DNA from: Demequina subtropica
GTDB taxonomy: Bacteria; Actinomycetota; Actinomycetes; Actinomycetales; Demequinaceae
Direction of reading: 5' to 3'
DNA: 64,000 nucleotides
Assembly (NCBI RefSeq): GCF_000971235.1
Contig: NZ_BBMB01000002.1
Span: 186,001-250,000, forward strand
Below are positions 8,874-20,120 of this stretch, one piece after another. The notes under the pieces are model-generated. The model was not told the origin of the DNA, searched no databases, and saw only the letters and a program-made list of their open reading frames with translations. A program made the position numbers and the translations under genes. The first letter of the stretch is position 1. Each line of letters starts with the position of its first letter.

Positions 8874-9962
8874 ATGACGGCTGAGAACACGGTGGGGGAA
8901 GTTGTGGCCAATATTGTCGACGATCTGGTGACGGTGATCCCGGCGGGCGGGGTGGGCTCGCGGCTGTGGCCGCTGTCCCAACCGCATCGGCCCAAGTTCC
9001 TGCTCGACCTGCTCGGCACGGGCGCCACGCTGATCCAGGACACGGTCGCGCGGGTGAGCCCGCTGTCGGAGCGCGTGGTCATCGTCACGGGGGAGCGTCA
9101 TGCGCCCGCCGTCGCGGCGCAGGTGCCCGAGGTCCCCGCGGAGAACCTGGTGACCGAGCCGAGCCCGCGCGACTCGATGGCGGCCATCGCGCTCGCGGCC
9201 GCGCTCATCGAGCAGCGCTGGGGCGCGCGCGTCATGGGCTCGTTCGCGGCGGACCACGTCATCCCTGATGCCGAGACTTTCCGCGCGACGGTACGCGAGG
9301 CCGCGCGCGTCGCGGCGACGGGCAAGGTGGTGGTCATCGGCATCACGCCGACCGAGCCCTCGACGGCCTTCGGCTACATCGAGATGGGGGAGGTCCTCGA
9401 CGGCGACGCCCGCCACGTGGTCGCGTTCACGGAGAAGCCGGACGCGGAGACCGCCGCCGGCATGCTCGAGCGGGGCGGCTACGCGTGGAACGCCGGGATG
9501 TTCGTCATGCGCACGGACGTCCTGCTGGGACACCTCGACCGCCTGCAGCCCACGTTGGCGGCGGGCGCCCGCGAGATCGCCGGGGCATGGGACGGTCCGG
9601 ACCGCGCCGAGGTGCTCGCGCGGGTGTGGCCCACGCTCACCAAGATCGCGATCGACCATGCGATCGCGGAGCCCGTCGCGGCGGCGGGCGGCGTCGCCGT
9701 GGTGCCGGCCTCCTTCGAGTGGCACGACGTCGGCGACTTCGACTCGCTCGCCGAGCTCTCGGGCGCGGTCGCCATCGGCCGCGACGCCCCGGTCGCGACG
9801 GTCGGCGCGAGCGCGCCGCTCGTGGTCGGCGGCACCAAGCCCGTCGTCGTGGTGGGGGTGGACGATGCCGTGGTGGTCGAGTCGGACGAGGCCATCCTGG
9901 TCACGGTGCGCGCGGCCGCGCAGCGCGTGAAGGATGCGGCGGGGGCCCTTTCCGAGGCCTGA
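8874..9962 (+). CDS. manC: Mannose-1-phosphate guanylyltransferase
   Basis: A 362-residue nucleotidyltransferase making GDP-mannose from mannose-1-phosphate and GTP. The signature AGGVGSRLWPLSQPHRPKF is near residue 26, and the sugar-phosphate region includes FTEKPDAETAAGMLERGGY and YAWNAGMFV. It has only the pyrophosphorylase part and lacks the C-terminal phosphomannose isomerase domain of long bifunctional enzymes. The ATG at 8874 is chosen over an in-frame GTG at 8814 because that would overlap sdhC and because a TAGTGT box precedes 8874. The product could feed mannosylated lipids or glycans. Confidence 0.9.
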   Translation: MTAENTVGEVVANIVDDLVTVIPAGGVGSRLWPLSQPHRPKFLLDLLGTGATLIQDTVARVSPLSERVVIVTGERHAPAVAAQVPEVPAENLVTEPSPRDSMAAIALAAALIEQRWGARVMGSFAADHVIPDAETFRATVREAARVAATGKVVVIGITPTEPSTAFGYIEMGEVLDGDARHVVAFTEKPDAETAAGMLERGGYAWNAGMFVMRTDVLLGHLDRLQPTLAAGAREIAGAWDGPDRAEVLARVWPTLTKIAIDHAIAEPVAAAGGVAVVPASFEWHDVGDFDSLAELSGAVAIGRDAPVATVGASAPLVVGGTKPVVVVGVDDAVVVESDEAILVTVRAAAQRVKDAAGALSEA

Positions 9963-10085
9963 ACGTTGCGGAATCGTAGCCGCGGCGCAATGAAGCCTTC
10001 ACTTTCCGTAACATTGCCGCCGTACGATGACCCGTACGCCAGCCCGGTGGCAGCCGGGCGGATATCGAACAGAGGGAATCACCTG

Positions 10086-11189
10086 ATGAAGAACATCATC
10101 CGTGTGGGTGCGGTTGCCGCCGTGTCGGCGCTGACCCTTGCCGCGTGCGCCTCGGCGCCCGAGGAAGAGACGACCACGCCGGGCGCGACCGCGGACTCGA
10201 CCGCGACCGCCACCGCCGAGGCGCCCGCCGAGACCGTCGACTTCAAGGCCTGCATGGTCTCGGACTCGGGCGGCTTCGACGACAAGTCGTTCAACCAGTC
10301 CGGCTACGAGGGCCTGACCCGCGCGGAGTCCGAGCTCGGCATCGAGATCGCGTCCGCCGAGTCGACCACCGAGGCCGACTTCCTGCCCAACATCGAGGCG
10401 CAGGTCGCCGCGGGCTGCGACCTCATCATCACCGTCGGCTTCCTGCTCTCGGGCGCGACCGTCGAGGCCGCGATCGCGAACCCGGACGTCAACTTCGCGA
10501 TCATCGACGACCTCGCCGACAACGACTACAACGGTGAGACCGACGCCCCGAACATCAAGCCGATCACGTTCGACACCGACGAGGCCTCGTTCCTCGCGGG
10601 CTACGCGGCCGCGGGCGCCTCGGCGTCGGGCACGCTGTCGACCTTCGGCGGCATGAACATCCCGTCGGTCACCATCTTCATGGATGGCTTCCTCGCGGGT
10701 GCGAACTACTACAACGAGGAGATGGGCGGCGACGTCAAGGTCCTCGGTTGGGACGGCGCCGACGGCCAGTTCACCGGCGACTTCTCCGACCAGTCGAAGG
10801 GTCAGAACGTCACTGAGGAGTTCCTGAACCAGGGCGCCGACGTGGTCATGCCCGTCGCGGGCCCGGTGGGCCTCGGCGCCGCCGCTGCCGTGCAGTCGGC
10901 CGGCGACGCGTGGCTGATCGGTGTGGACTCCGACTGGACCGTCACCACCGACTACGCCGACATCGTCCTCACCTCGGTGCTGAAGAACATCGGCAACTCG
11001 GTGTTCGACACCATCGCCGAGACCGTCGACTCCGGCTTCTCGGCCACCCCGTACCTGGGCACGCTCGAGAACGAGGGTGTGGGCGTCGCGGACTTCGCCG
11101 AGGGCGCCGTGCCCGAGGAGGTCCTCGCGAACCTCGACACGATCAAGGCCGGCATCATCGACGGCACGATCCCGGTCGACGTCTCCTAA
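10086..11189 (+). CDS. BmpA/PnrA-type nucleoside-binding lipoprotein
   Basis: A 367-residue lipoprotein with signal peptide and lipobox (ALTLAACAS, Cys at about residue 20), a Thr/Ala-rich linker, then a periplasmic-binding fold of the BMP family: DSGGFDDKSFNQSGYEGL and the later GVDSDWTVT are typical of PnrA-like purine-nucleoside binders. It is the solute receptor of the ABC system encoded directly downstream. The ATG at 10086 follows GAGGGA. A strong hairpin at 11205-11239 separates it from the ATPase gene and would allow higher expression of the binding protein than of the transporter. Salvage genes downstream support nucleosides as ligand. Confidence 0.9.
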   Translation: MKNIIRVGAVAAVSALTLAACASAPEEETTTPGATADSTATATAEAPAETVDFKACMVSDSGGFDDKSFNQSGYEGLTRAESELGIEIASAESTTEADFLPNIEAQVAAGCDLIITVGFLLSGATVEAAIANPDVNFAIIDDLADNDYNGETDAPNIKPITFDTDEASFLAGYAAAGASASGTLSTFGGMNIPSVTIFMDGFLAGANYYNEEMGGDVKVLGWDGADGQFTGDFSDQSKGQNVTEEFLNQGADVVMPVAGPVGLGAAAAVQSAGDAWLIGVDSDWTVTTDYADIVLTSVLKNIGNSVFDTIAETVDSGFSATPYLGTLENEGVGVADFAEGAVPEEVLANLDTIKAGIIDGTIPVDVS

Positions 11190-11247
11190 GACAGCGCATC
11201 AACGGGGGCGCGCCGCAGGGCTGACCTGCGGCGCGCCCCTCGCTGTC
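11190..11247 (+). terminator. Nested hairpin between binding protein and ABC genes
   Basis: A perfect 15-bp stem (GGGGCGCGCCGCAGG at 11205-11219, inverse at 11225-11239, loop GCTGA) is enclosed by a second 7-bp inverted repeat, GACAGCG at 11190 and CGCTGTC at 11241. There is no U tract. It starts right at the lipoprotein stop codon and probably acts as a partial terminator or mRNA-protecting structure. Confidence 0.7.
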
Positions 11248-11296
11248 TCCGCTAGTAGGCTCGGTGAGGTCCGGGCAAAGACGTGGGAGGACCCCA

Positions 11297-14030
<2,734 letters not shown>

Positions 14031-14034
<4 letters not shown>

Positions 14035-15320
14035 CCGCGACCGTCGCCGACGCCCCCGCCGCACCGGCCCCGAGCACCGTGATCCCGCCCAAGAAGTTCG
14101 GGCCGTCGATCGCGCTGGGCGTGATCGCGCTCCTCTCGCTGGTGATCTTCGGGATCGGCACTCCCTCGGGCGCGTCGACCACCTTCGTCGTGGCGCGCGG
14201 CACCGACTTCGTCCACCTGCCCGCCTACACCGCGCCCTCGCGCCTCGCGGCGGTCCTGCTGTCGCTCGTGGGTCTCGGGCTGGCCGGTTGGGCCGCGTAC
14301 CGCGCGAACCAGCACCGCAAGGTGGGGATCTGGCTGCCCGTGGTCTACGGCATGGCGATCATGGGCGCGCTGCTCACGTGGGCCGGCGCCGGTCGCGACG
14401 CGACCAGCATCCAGATCACGGGGCTGCTGACGTCGTCGCTGTTCCTCGCGGTGCCGCTCGTCTTCGGCGCCCTCGCGGGCACCCTGTGCGAGCGCTCCGG
14501 CATCATCAACATCGCGATCGAGGGACAGCTGCTTGCCGGCGCGTTCCTCGCGGCGCTCGTGGCGTCGATGGTCGGCAACGCCTATGTGGGCCTCATCGCC
14601 GCGCCCGTCGCGGGCGCGCTCGTGGGTCTGCTGCTCGCGATCTTCGCGACCAAGTACTGGGTCAACCAGATCGTCGTGGGCGTGGTGCTCAACATGCTGG
14701 TCGTGGGCCTCACCAGCTTCTTCTTCTCGACGGTGATGACGGAGAACGGCGACCTCAACCAGGCGCTCGGCATGGCGAAGCTGCCCATCCCGCTGCTGTC
14801 CTCCATCCCCATCCTCGGCCCGGTGCTGTTCAACCAGAACCTGCTGGTCTACATCCTGTACGTGACCGTCGCGGTGCTGCAGGTGATGCTGTTCAAGTCG
14901 CGCTGGGGACTGCGCGTCCGCGCCGTCGGCGAGCACCCCAAGGCGGCCGACACCGTCGGCATCAACGTCAACCGCACGCGTGTGCGGAACACCGTGCTGG
15001 GCGGCGCGATCGCCGGCCTGGGCGGCGCGTTCTTCACGGTCGCGTCGGGGCTGGCGTTCGGCAAGGAGATGACGTCGGGCAAGGGCTATATCGCCCTCGC
15101 CGCGATGATCCTGGGTCGCTGGAGCCCCCGCGGCGCGCTGGCCGCGGCGCTCCTGTTCGGCTTCGCGGACGCGCTGCGCGCGCAGCTCGGCGCGATCGGC
15201 TCGCCCATCCCGTCGCAGTTCCTGGCGATGTTCCCCTACATCGCGACCATCTTCGCCGTCGCCGGCCTGGTCGGGCACGCACGTCCGCCGGCCGCCGAGG
15301 GCATCCCGTACAAGAAGTAG
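14031..15320 (+). CDS. Nucleoside ABC transporter permease 2
   Basis: A 429-residue permease, second half of the transport channel. It carries GIINIAIEGQLLAGAFLAAL, the hallmark of the nucleoside/ribose-type permeases, and GLRVRAVGEHPKAADTVGIN as the coupling region. About ten hydrophobic segments are visible; the N-terminal ~120 residues contain extra helices not shared with permease 1. The ATG overlaps the preceding stop by 4 bases. cdd begins 5 bases after its stop, tying transport and salvage into one operon. Confidence 0.92.
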
Positions 15321-15324
15321 GACC

Positions 15325-15720
15325 ATGGACGTCGACTGGGAGATGCTCCGCGCGCGTGCCAGGCAGGCGAGCGAGCGGGCGTACGTGCCGTACTCCAAGT
15401 ACCGCGTGGGCGCCGCGGCCCTGACCGACACCGGTGAGGTGGTCACCGGCGCGAACGTCGAGAACGCGAGCTACGGCCTGACCCTGTGCGCCGAGTGCGC
15501 GCTGGTGTCGAAGCTCCACACCGACGGGCTCGGGAGCCGCCTGGTGGCGTTCGCGTGCGTCGACGCGGCGGGTGCGCCGCTGCAGCCGTGCGGCCGGTGC
15601 CGCCAGCTGCTGTACGAGTTCGGGGGACCGGGGCTGCTCATCGACGGCCCCGACCGCACCCTGACCCTGGACGATCTTCTTCCGTGGGCCTTCGGGCCCC
15701 AGCACCTCGAGGAGGGCTGA
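15325..15720 (+). CDS. cdd: Cytidine deaminase
   Basis: A 131-residue homotetrameric-type cytidine deaminase converting cytidine and deoxycytidine to uridine forms. The zinc and catalytic residues are Cys55 and Glu57 in TLCAECAL and Cys89/Cys92 in PCGRCRQLLYEF; the substrate loop NVENASYG precedes them. It begins 5 bases after the permease stop and its TGA abuts the ATG of deoA directly, so it belongs to the uptake-salvage operon. Confidence 0.96.
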   Translation: MDVDWEMLRARARQASERAYVPYSKYRVGAAALTDTGEVVTGANVENASYGLTLCAECALVSKLHTDGLGSRLVAFACVDAAGAPLQPCGRCRQLLYEFGGPGLLIDGPDRTLTLDDLLPWAFGPQHLEEG

Positions 15721-17034
15721 ATGGCCGAGCGCCACGACGCCGTCGACGTCATCCGCGTCAAGCGGGACGGCGGCACCCTGTCCGACGACCAGATCGACTG
15801 GGTGGTCGACGCCTACACGCGCGGCGTGGTCGCCGACGAGCAGATGAGCTCGCTCGCGATGGCGATCCTCCAGCGCGGCATGTCGCGCGCGGAGATCGCG
15901 CGCTGGACCGCGGCGATGATCGCGACCGGCGAGCGGCTCGACTTCTCGGGCCTGTCGCGTCCCACGGCCGACAAGCACTCGACCGGTGGCGTGGGCGACA
16001 AGATCACGCTCCCGCTCGCGCCGCTGGTCGCCGCGTGCGGCGTCGCGGTGCCGCAGCTGTCCGGGCGCGGGCTGGGCCACACGGGCGGCACGCTCGACAA
16101 GCTCGAGTCCATCCCGGGGTGGCGCGCCGACGTCTCCAACGAGGAGATGCTGCGCCAGCTCGAGGACGTGGGCGCGGTCATCTGCGCGGCCGGCTCGGGC
16201 CTCGCGCCCGCCGACAAGAAGCTCTACGCCCTGCGCGACGTCACCGGGACGGTCGAGGCGATCCCGCTCATCGCATCGTCCATCATGTCGAAGAAGATCG
16301 CGGAGGGCACCGGGGTGCTGGTGCTCGACGTCAAGGTCGGCACCGGCGCGTTCATGAAGGACATCGACCAGGCGCGCGAGCTCGCGCGGACGATGGTCGA
16401 CCTGGGCACCGACGCGGGCGTCGTGACGTCCGCGCTGCTCACCGACATGTCGACCCCGCTGGGCCGCGGCATCGGTAACGGCCTCGAGGTGACGGAGTCG
16501 CTCGAGGTGCTCTCCGGCGGCGGGCCGTCCGATGTGGTCGAGCTCACGGTCGCCCTCGCGCGCGAGATGCTCGCCGGCGCGGGGATCACCGATGTCGACC
16601 CCGCGGAGGCGCTGCGCGACGGCCGTGCCATGGACTCGTGGCGGCGCATGATCGCCGCGCAGGGCGGCGACGTGGACGCGGTCATGCCGGACGCGCCGCA
16701 CGTCGAGGAGGTCCGCGCGGACCGCGACGGGGTCATCACGCGCATGGACGCGCTCGGCGTGGGCGTCGCGGCGTGGCGCCTGGGCGCCGGCCGCGCGCGC
16801 AAGGAGGACCCGGTCCAGGTCTCCTCGGGCGTGTACCTGCACAAGGTCGTGGGTGACGAGGTCAAGGCGGGCGACGTCATCATGACGCTGCACACCGAGA
16901 CCGAGGACCGCATGCCGCGCGGCATCGCGGCGCTGGCCGAGGCCTGCGGCGGCGCCGGGACGCTCGACATCACGCCCGGCGGCTCGGTCTCACGACAGAT
17001 CATCCTCGACTCGGTGGGAGCGAAGACCGTCTGA
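15721..17034 (+). CDS. deoA: Thymidine (pyrimidine-nucleoside) phosphorylase
   Basis: A 437-residue phosphorylase splitting thymidine or uridine with phosphate. The family signature DKHSTGGVGDK is at residues 84-94, and SGRGLGHTGGTLDKLESIPG follows, both part of the phosphate and nucleoside site. Length is standard. It starts immediately after the cdd stop and shares one base with the start of the next gene. With DeoC and the mutase at 20121 it completes deoxyribose catabolism. Confidence 0.95.
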   Translation: MAERHDAVDVIRVKRDGGTLSDDQIDWVVDAYTRGVVADEQMSSLAMAILQRGMSRAEIARWTAAMIATGERLDFSGLSRPTADKHSTGGVGDKITLPLAPLVAACGVAVPQLSGRGLGHTGGTLDKLESIPGWRADVSNEEMLRQLEDVGAVICAAGSGLAPADKKLYALRDVTGTVEAIPLIASSIMSKKIAEGTGVLVLDVKVGTGAFMKDIDQARELARTMVDLGTDAGVVTSALLTDMSTPLGRGIGNGLEVTESLEVLSGGGPSDVVELTVALAREMLAGAGITDVDPAEALRDGRAMDSWRRMIAAQGGDVDAVMPDAPHVEEVRADRDGVITRMDALGVGVAAWRLGAGRARKEDPVQVSSGVYLHKVVGDEVKAGDVIMTLHTETEDRMPRGIAALAEACGGAGTLDITPGGSVSRQIILDSVGAKTV

Positions 17035-18008
17035 TGCCCTGGACGCTCACCTCCGCCGTGGCCCGCATCGCGGGCCTCGTCGGGGTGTCGGAGCGACGCC
17101 CCGCGGAGGAGCCGGTGACGAGCGAACCGCTGTTCGCGCGCGCCTTCCAGCGCGCGGTGGACCGCGCGTCCGCGGCCGACGCGAAGGCGCTGGGCGTCGC
17201 GCGGGACCAGATGGGGGACGATGCGCCCGTCCTGTTCCGCGCGGTCGCGTCCGGGGCGCCCGTGTCGGCGGTCGCGGCGCTCGCGGCCGCGTGGGAGACG
17301 CTCGACCCGGAGGCGCGCGAGGCCGTCGCGAACCCCGTGATGCGGCCGCAGAGCTATCTGCGCTGGGTCCATGTCGAGGCCCGGCAGGTCGACCAGACCA
17401 CGTGCGGCGCCGCGACGATGGGCGCGATGCTCATGCAGGGGGACCCGCTCGTCGCCCTGTGGGTGGTGACCGGGCGCACGCTCGCGGACTACATCCCGCC
17501 CGAGGTCCTCGCCGTGATGGCCGAGGACGCCCCGGTGAGGGGCCTCGACGAGCGCTGGCATGCGCTGCAGCGGGCCCTCCACGCACAGACCACGACGTCC
17601 GCGATCGGTCCCGTCGCGTGGCCGCGGTCGCTGGGCACCCCGCCGTGGAAGGTGGACGACAACACGCGCTTCGCCGGGCTCCGCTTCCGCGGAGCGATCG
17701 TCGACGACTCGTCCCCGGAGGCGCTCGCGCCGGTGCTCGCCCACGCGCGCCGTGCGCTCGCCGACGGCATCCCGGTGCCGTTGTACGCCTCCGGCGACTC
17801 GTCGTTGGGCCTCGACTCCGTGATCCCGCGGCATGTGGTCCTGCTCGTCGGCGACACGGGCGACGGCTTCCTGATCTACGAGCCGGGCACCGCGCGCATC
17901 CTGCCGCTCGCCGACGCGGACATGCGTCCCGGCGCCGGCAGGCAGGCGGCGCTCGGGAACTGGTCGCGCGCGTCGTGGGTGGTGCTGCCGGTGCCGCGTC
18001 GCGCGTGA
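17034..18008 (+). CDS. Papain/C39-like cysteine-peptidase-fold protein of unknown role
   Basis: A 324-residue protein I cannot name. The centre has QVDQTTCGAATMGAML with Gln118/Gln121 and Cys124, then PRHVVLLVGDTGDGFLIYEPG with His267 and Glu283. Gln-Cys ... His ... acid in this order is the arrangement of papain-like and C39-like peptidases or transglutaminase-like folds. No signal peptide or membrane segment is clear; the N-terminus is mildly hydrophobic (LTSAVARIAGLVGV). Its ATG shares one base with the deoA stop (TGATG), so it is coupled to nucleoside salvage, while add follows after 49 bases with its own promoter. Catalysis is inferred from motif geometry only; a non-enzymatic role is possible. 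Confidence 0.55.
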   Translation: MPWTLTSAVARIAGLVGVSERRPAEEPVTSEPLFARAFQRAVDRASAADAKALGVARDQMGDDAPVLFRAVASGAPVSAVAALAAAWETLDPEAREAVANPVMRPQSYLRWVHVEARQVDQTTCGAATMGAMLMQGDPLVALWVVTGRTLADYIPPEVLAVMAEDAPVRGLDERWHALQRALHAQTTTSAIGPVAWPRSLGTPPWKVDDNTRFAGLRFRGAIVDDSSPEALAPVLAHARRALADGIPVPLYASGDSSLGLDSVIPRHVVLLVGDTGDGFLIYEPGTARILPLADADMRPGAGRQAALGNWSRASWVVLPVPRRA

Positions 18009-18045
18009 GCGCCCGCTCGTCATGCCGCTGCGGGCACGCCACGGC

Positions 18046-18051
18046 TAGCCT
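18046..18051 (+). promoter_or_regulatory. Leaderless -10 box of add
   Basis: TAGCCT lies six bases before the ATG at 18058. It gives add an internal promoter within the salvage block. Confidence 0.55.
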
Positions 18052-18057
18052 GGGCGC

Positions 18058-19128
18058 ATGACCCTCACCGCTGACGAGATCCTCGCCCTGCCCAAGGTCG
18101 TGCTCCACGATCACCTCGACGGCGGCCTGCGCCCGTCGACCCTCATCGAGCTCGCCGCGGAGATCGGCCACGAGCTCCCGTCGACCGACCCTGAGGAGCT
18201 CGCGAGCCTGTTCAAGGAGAACGCGGGCTCGGGCGATCTGGTGCGCTACCTCGAGGCGTTCGCCCACACCATCGCCGTGATGCAGACGGCCCCCAACCTT
18301 CGCCGCGTGGCGAAGGAGGCGGTCCTCGACCTCGCCGCCGACGGCGTGATCTACGCCGAGCTGCGCTACGCACCCGAGCAGCACGTGTCCGGCGGGCTGT
18401 CCCTCCAGGAGGTCGTCGAGGCCGTTCAGGAGGGTATCGAGGAGGGTGTCTCCGAGGCGCTCGAGGCGGGCTTCGCGATCCGCGCCGCCGCGATCCTCGA
18501 CGCGATGCGCCACCTCGACCGCTCGGTCGAGATCGCCGAGCTCGCGCTCGCGAACCGTGGTCGCTGCTGCGTGGCCTTCGACATCGCCGGCCCCGAGCTG
18601 GGATTCCCGGCGTCGCGCCACCGCGCGGCGTTCCAGCTGCTGCGGGAGCACCACATGCCCGTCACCATCCACGCGGGCGAGGCGGACGGCGCGGACTCGG
18701 TCGGTGAGGCGCTGGGCCTGGGGTCCGCTCGCCGCATCGGCCACGGCGTCAGGATCCATGAGGACATCGAGGGCTTCGGCGGCGAGGAGCTGGTGCTGGG
18801 CGTGATCGCGCAGCACGCGCTCGACCTGCAGATCCCGCTCGAGATGTGCCCGACCTCGAACGTGCAGACGGCCGCCGCATCGTCCATCGAGGACCACCCC
18901 ATGCACGAGCTGCGCAACCTCGGCTTCGCCGTCACCGTCAACACCGACAACCGCCTGGTCTCGGGCGTCTCCATGTCCTCCGAGTTCGCCGCGCTCGTCG
19001 AGGCGGGCTGGGACAAGGAGGACCTGTTCGAGGCGACGCTCGCCGCCGCCTGGGGCGCGTTCCTGCCGTACGACGAGAAGGCGGACCTGGCGGAGCTCGT
19101 GATCGAGGGCTACGGCATCGAGCTGTGA
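18058..19128 (+). CDS. add: Adenosine deaminase
   Basis: A 356-residue metal-dependent hydrolase deaminating adenosine and deoxyadenosine to inosine forms. Zinc ligands His17 and His19 are in LHDHLDGGLRP, the catalytic glutamate is in HAGEADG (205-211), a further ligand or catalytic His is in RIGHGVRI, and the acidic residue is in VNTDNRLVSG near 297. The sequence MCPTSNVQT is also typical. A TAGCCT box six bases upstream suggests leaderless transcription. The inosine produced is a substrate of the phosphorylase at 21827. Confidence 0.95.
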   Translation: MTLTADEILALPKVVLHDHLDGGLRPSTLIELAAEIGHELPSTDPEELASLFKENAGSGDLVRYLEAFAHTIAVMQTAPNLRRVAKEAVLDLAADGVIYAELRYAPEQHVSGGLSLQEVVEAVQEGIEEGVSEALEAGFAIRAAAILDAMRHLDRSVEIAELALANRGRCCVAFDIAGPELGFPASRHRAAFQLLREHHMPVTIHAGEADGADSVGEALGLGSARRIGHGVRIHEDIEGFGGEELVLGVIAQHALDLQIPLEMCPTSNVQTAAASSIEDHPMHELRNLGFAVTVNTDNRLVSGVSMSSEFAALVEAGWDKEDLFEATLAAAWGAFLPYDEKADLAELVIEGYGIEL

Positions 19129-19196
19129 CGCGGCGCGTCGGACGCTGTGCTCGACGCTCGTACGCCCTCGGACGGGTCGCAAACCCGCGCGCGGCC

Positions 19197-19202
19197 TAGG
19201 CT
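19197..19202 (+). promoter_or_regulatory. Leaderless -10 box of deoC
   Basis: TAGGCT lies six bases before the ATG at 19209, the same geometry as upstream of add. Confidence 0.55.
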
Positions 19203-19208
19203 GGTGCC

Positions 19209-19880
19209 ATGACTCTCACCCGCGCCGAGCTGGCCCAGTACGTCGACCACACGCTTCTCAAGCCCGAGTCCTCTCCGGCGGACGTCGAGGCGCTCATCGC
19301 GGAGGGGGCCTCGCTCGGGGTGTTCTCCGTGTGCGTCTCGCCGTCGATGCTCCCGGTGTCGACCCCGGACGGGCTGGCCGTCGCCACGGTGTGCGGCTTC
19401 CCTTCGGGCAAGCACCACTCGGCCGTCAAGGCGGCCGAGGCGGCTCTCAGCATCGAGCAGGGCGCCGACGAGGTCGACATGGTGATCGACGTCGCCGCCG
19501 CGCTCGCGGGCGACTTCGCCGCGGTCGAGGACGACATCGCGGCCGTGCGTGCCGCGGTCCCCGAGGGCAAGATCCTCAAGGTGATCATCGAGTCCGCGGC
19601 GCTGACCGACGAGGCGATCGTCGGCGCGTGCCTCGCGTCCGAGGCCGCGGGTGCGGACTTCGTGAAGACGTCGACCGGCTTCCATCCCGCGGGCGGCGCC
19701 TCGGTGCACGCCGTCGCGCTCATGGCGAAGACCGTGGGAGGACGCCTCGGGATCAAGGCCTCGGGCGGCATCCGCACGTGGGACGACGCGGTCGCGATGA
19801 TCGAGGCCGGGGCCACCAGGCTCGGGCTGTCGGGGACGGCGGCCGTGCTCGACGGCGGCGAGGCGACCGGCTCGTACTGA
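19209..19880 (+). CDS. deoC: Deoxyribose-phosphate aldolase
   Basis: A 223-residue class I aldolase cleaving 2-deoxyribose-5-phosphate to glyceraldehyde-3-phosphate and acetaldehyde. The Schiff-base lysine is Lys153 in DFVKTSTGF and the proton-relay lysine Lys183 in [12 protein letters not shown]; the conserved acidic segment [10 protein letters not shown] is also present. It is the last gene of the plus-strand salvage block and converges on the mutase gene at 20121 across the repeat-bearing gap. Confidence 0.96.
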   Translation: MTLTRAELAQYVDHTLLKPESSPADVEALIAEGASLGVFSVCVSPSMLPVSTPDGLAVATVCGFPSGKHHSAVKAAEAALSIEQGADEVDMVIDVAAALAGDFAAVEDDIAAVRAAVPEGKILKVIIESAALTDEAIVGACLASEAAGADFVKTSTGFHPAGGASVHAVALMAKTVGGRLGIKASGGIRTWDDAVAMIEAGATRLGLSGTAAVLDGGEATGSY

Positions 19881-20120
19881 GCGGCACTCCCCCCCCGCCC
19901 CCCGCCCTCCCGAAGTGGTAGGTGGGTGTCGGGTTCAGCAGATCGCTGCTCCGCAGCGGTCGACTGTTGTCGCTCAGCCGGCTGGCCGACCAGCCGGGCC
20001 GGCGGCGCCCCGTCTGCGTGCGATGCGACACTCAGCCACCACTGCGATACGGCAAGTTGCCGAAACCGACAAGGACCTACCACTTCCGCGGGGGTGGGGG
20101 TGGGGGCGGGGCGGACGCGC
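19881..20120. repeat. Intergenic element: head-to-head 64-bp repeats B and C flanked by C and G runs
   Basis: This 240-bp gap lies between the convergent ends of deoC and the mutase gene. Copy B (plus) is 19911-19974 and copy C (minus) 20087-20024. They align over 64 positions without gaps (about 43 identical). Each contains a small hairpin at the same offset with different sequence: AGCAG/CTGCT in B and CGGCA/TGCCG in C. C-rich runs (19888-19909) precede B and G-rich runs (20089-20117) follow C, so the outer ends can also pair. A bidirectional terminator, a structured RNA or a small non-autonomous repeat are all possible. Confidence 0.65.
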
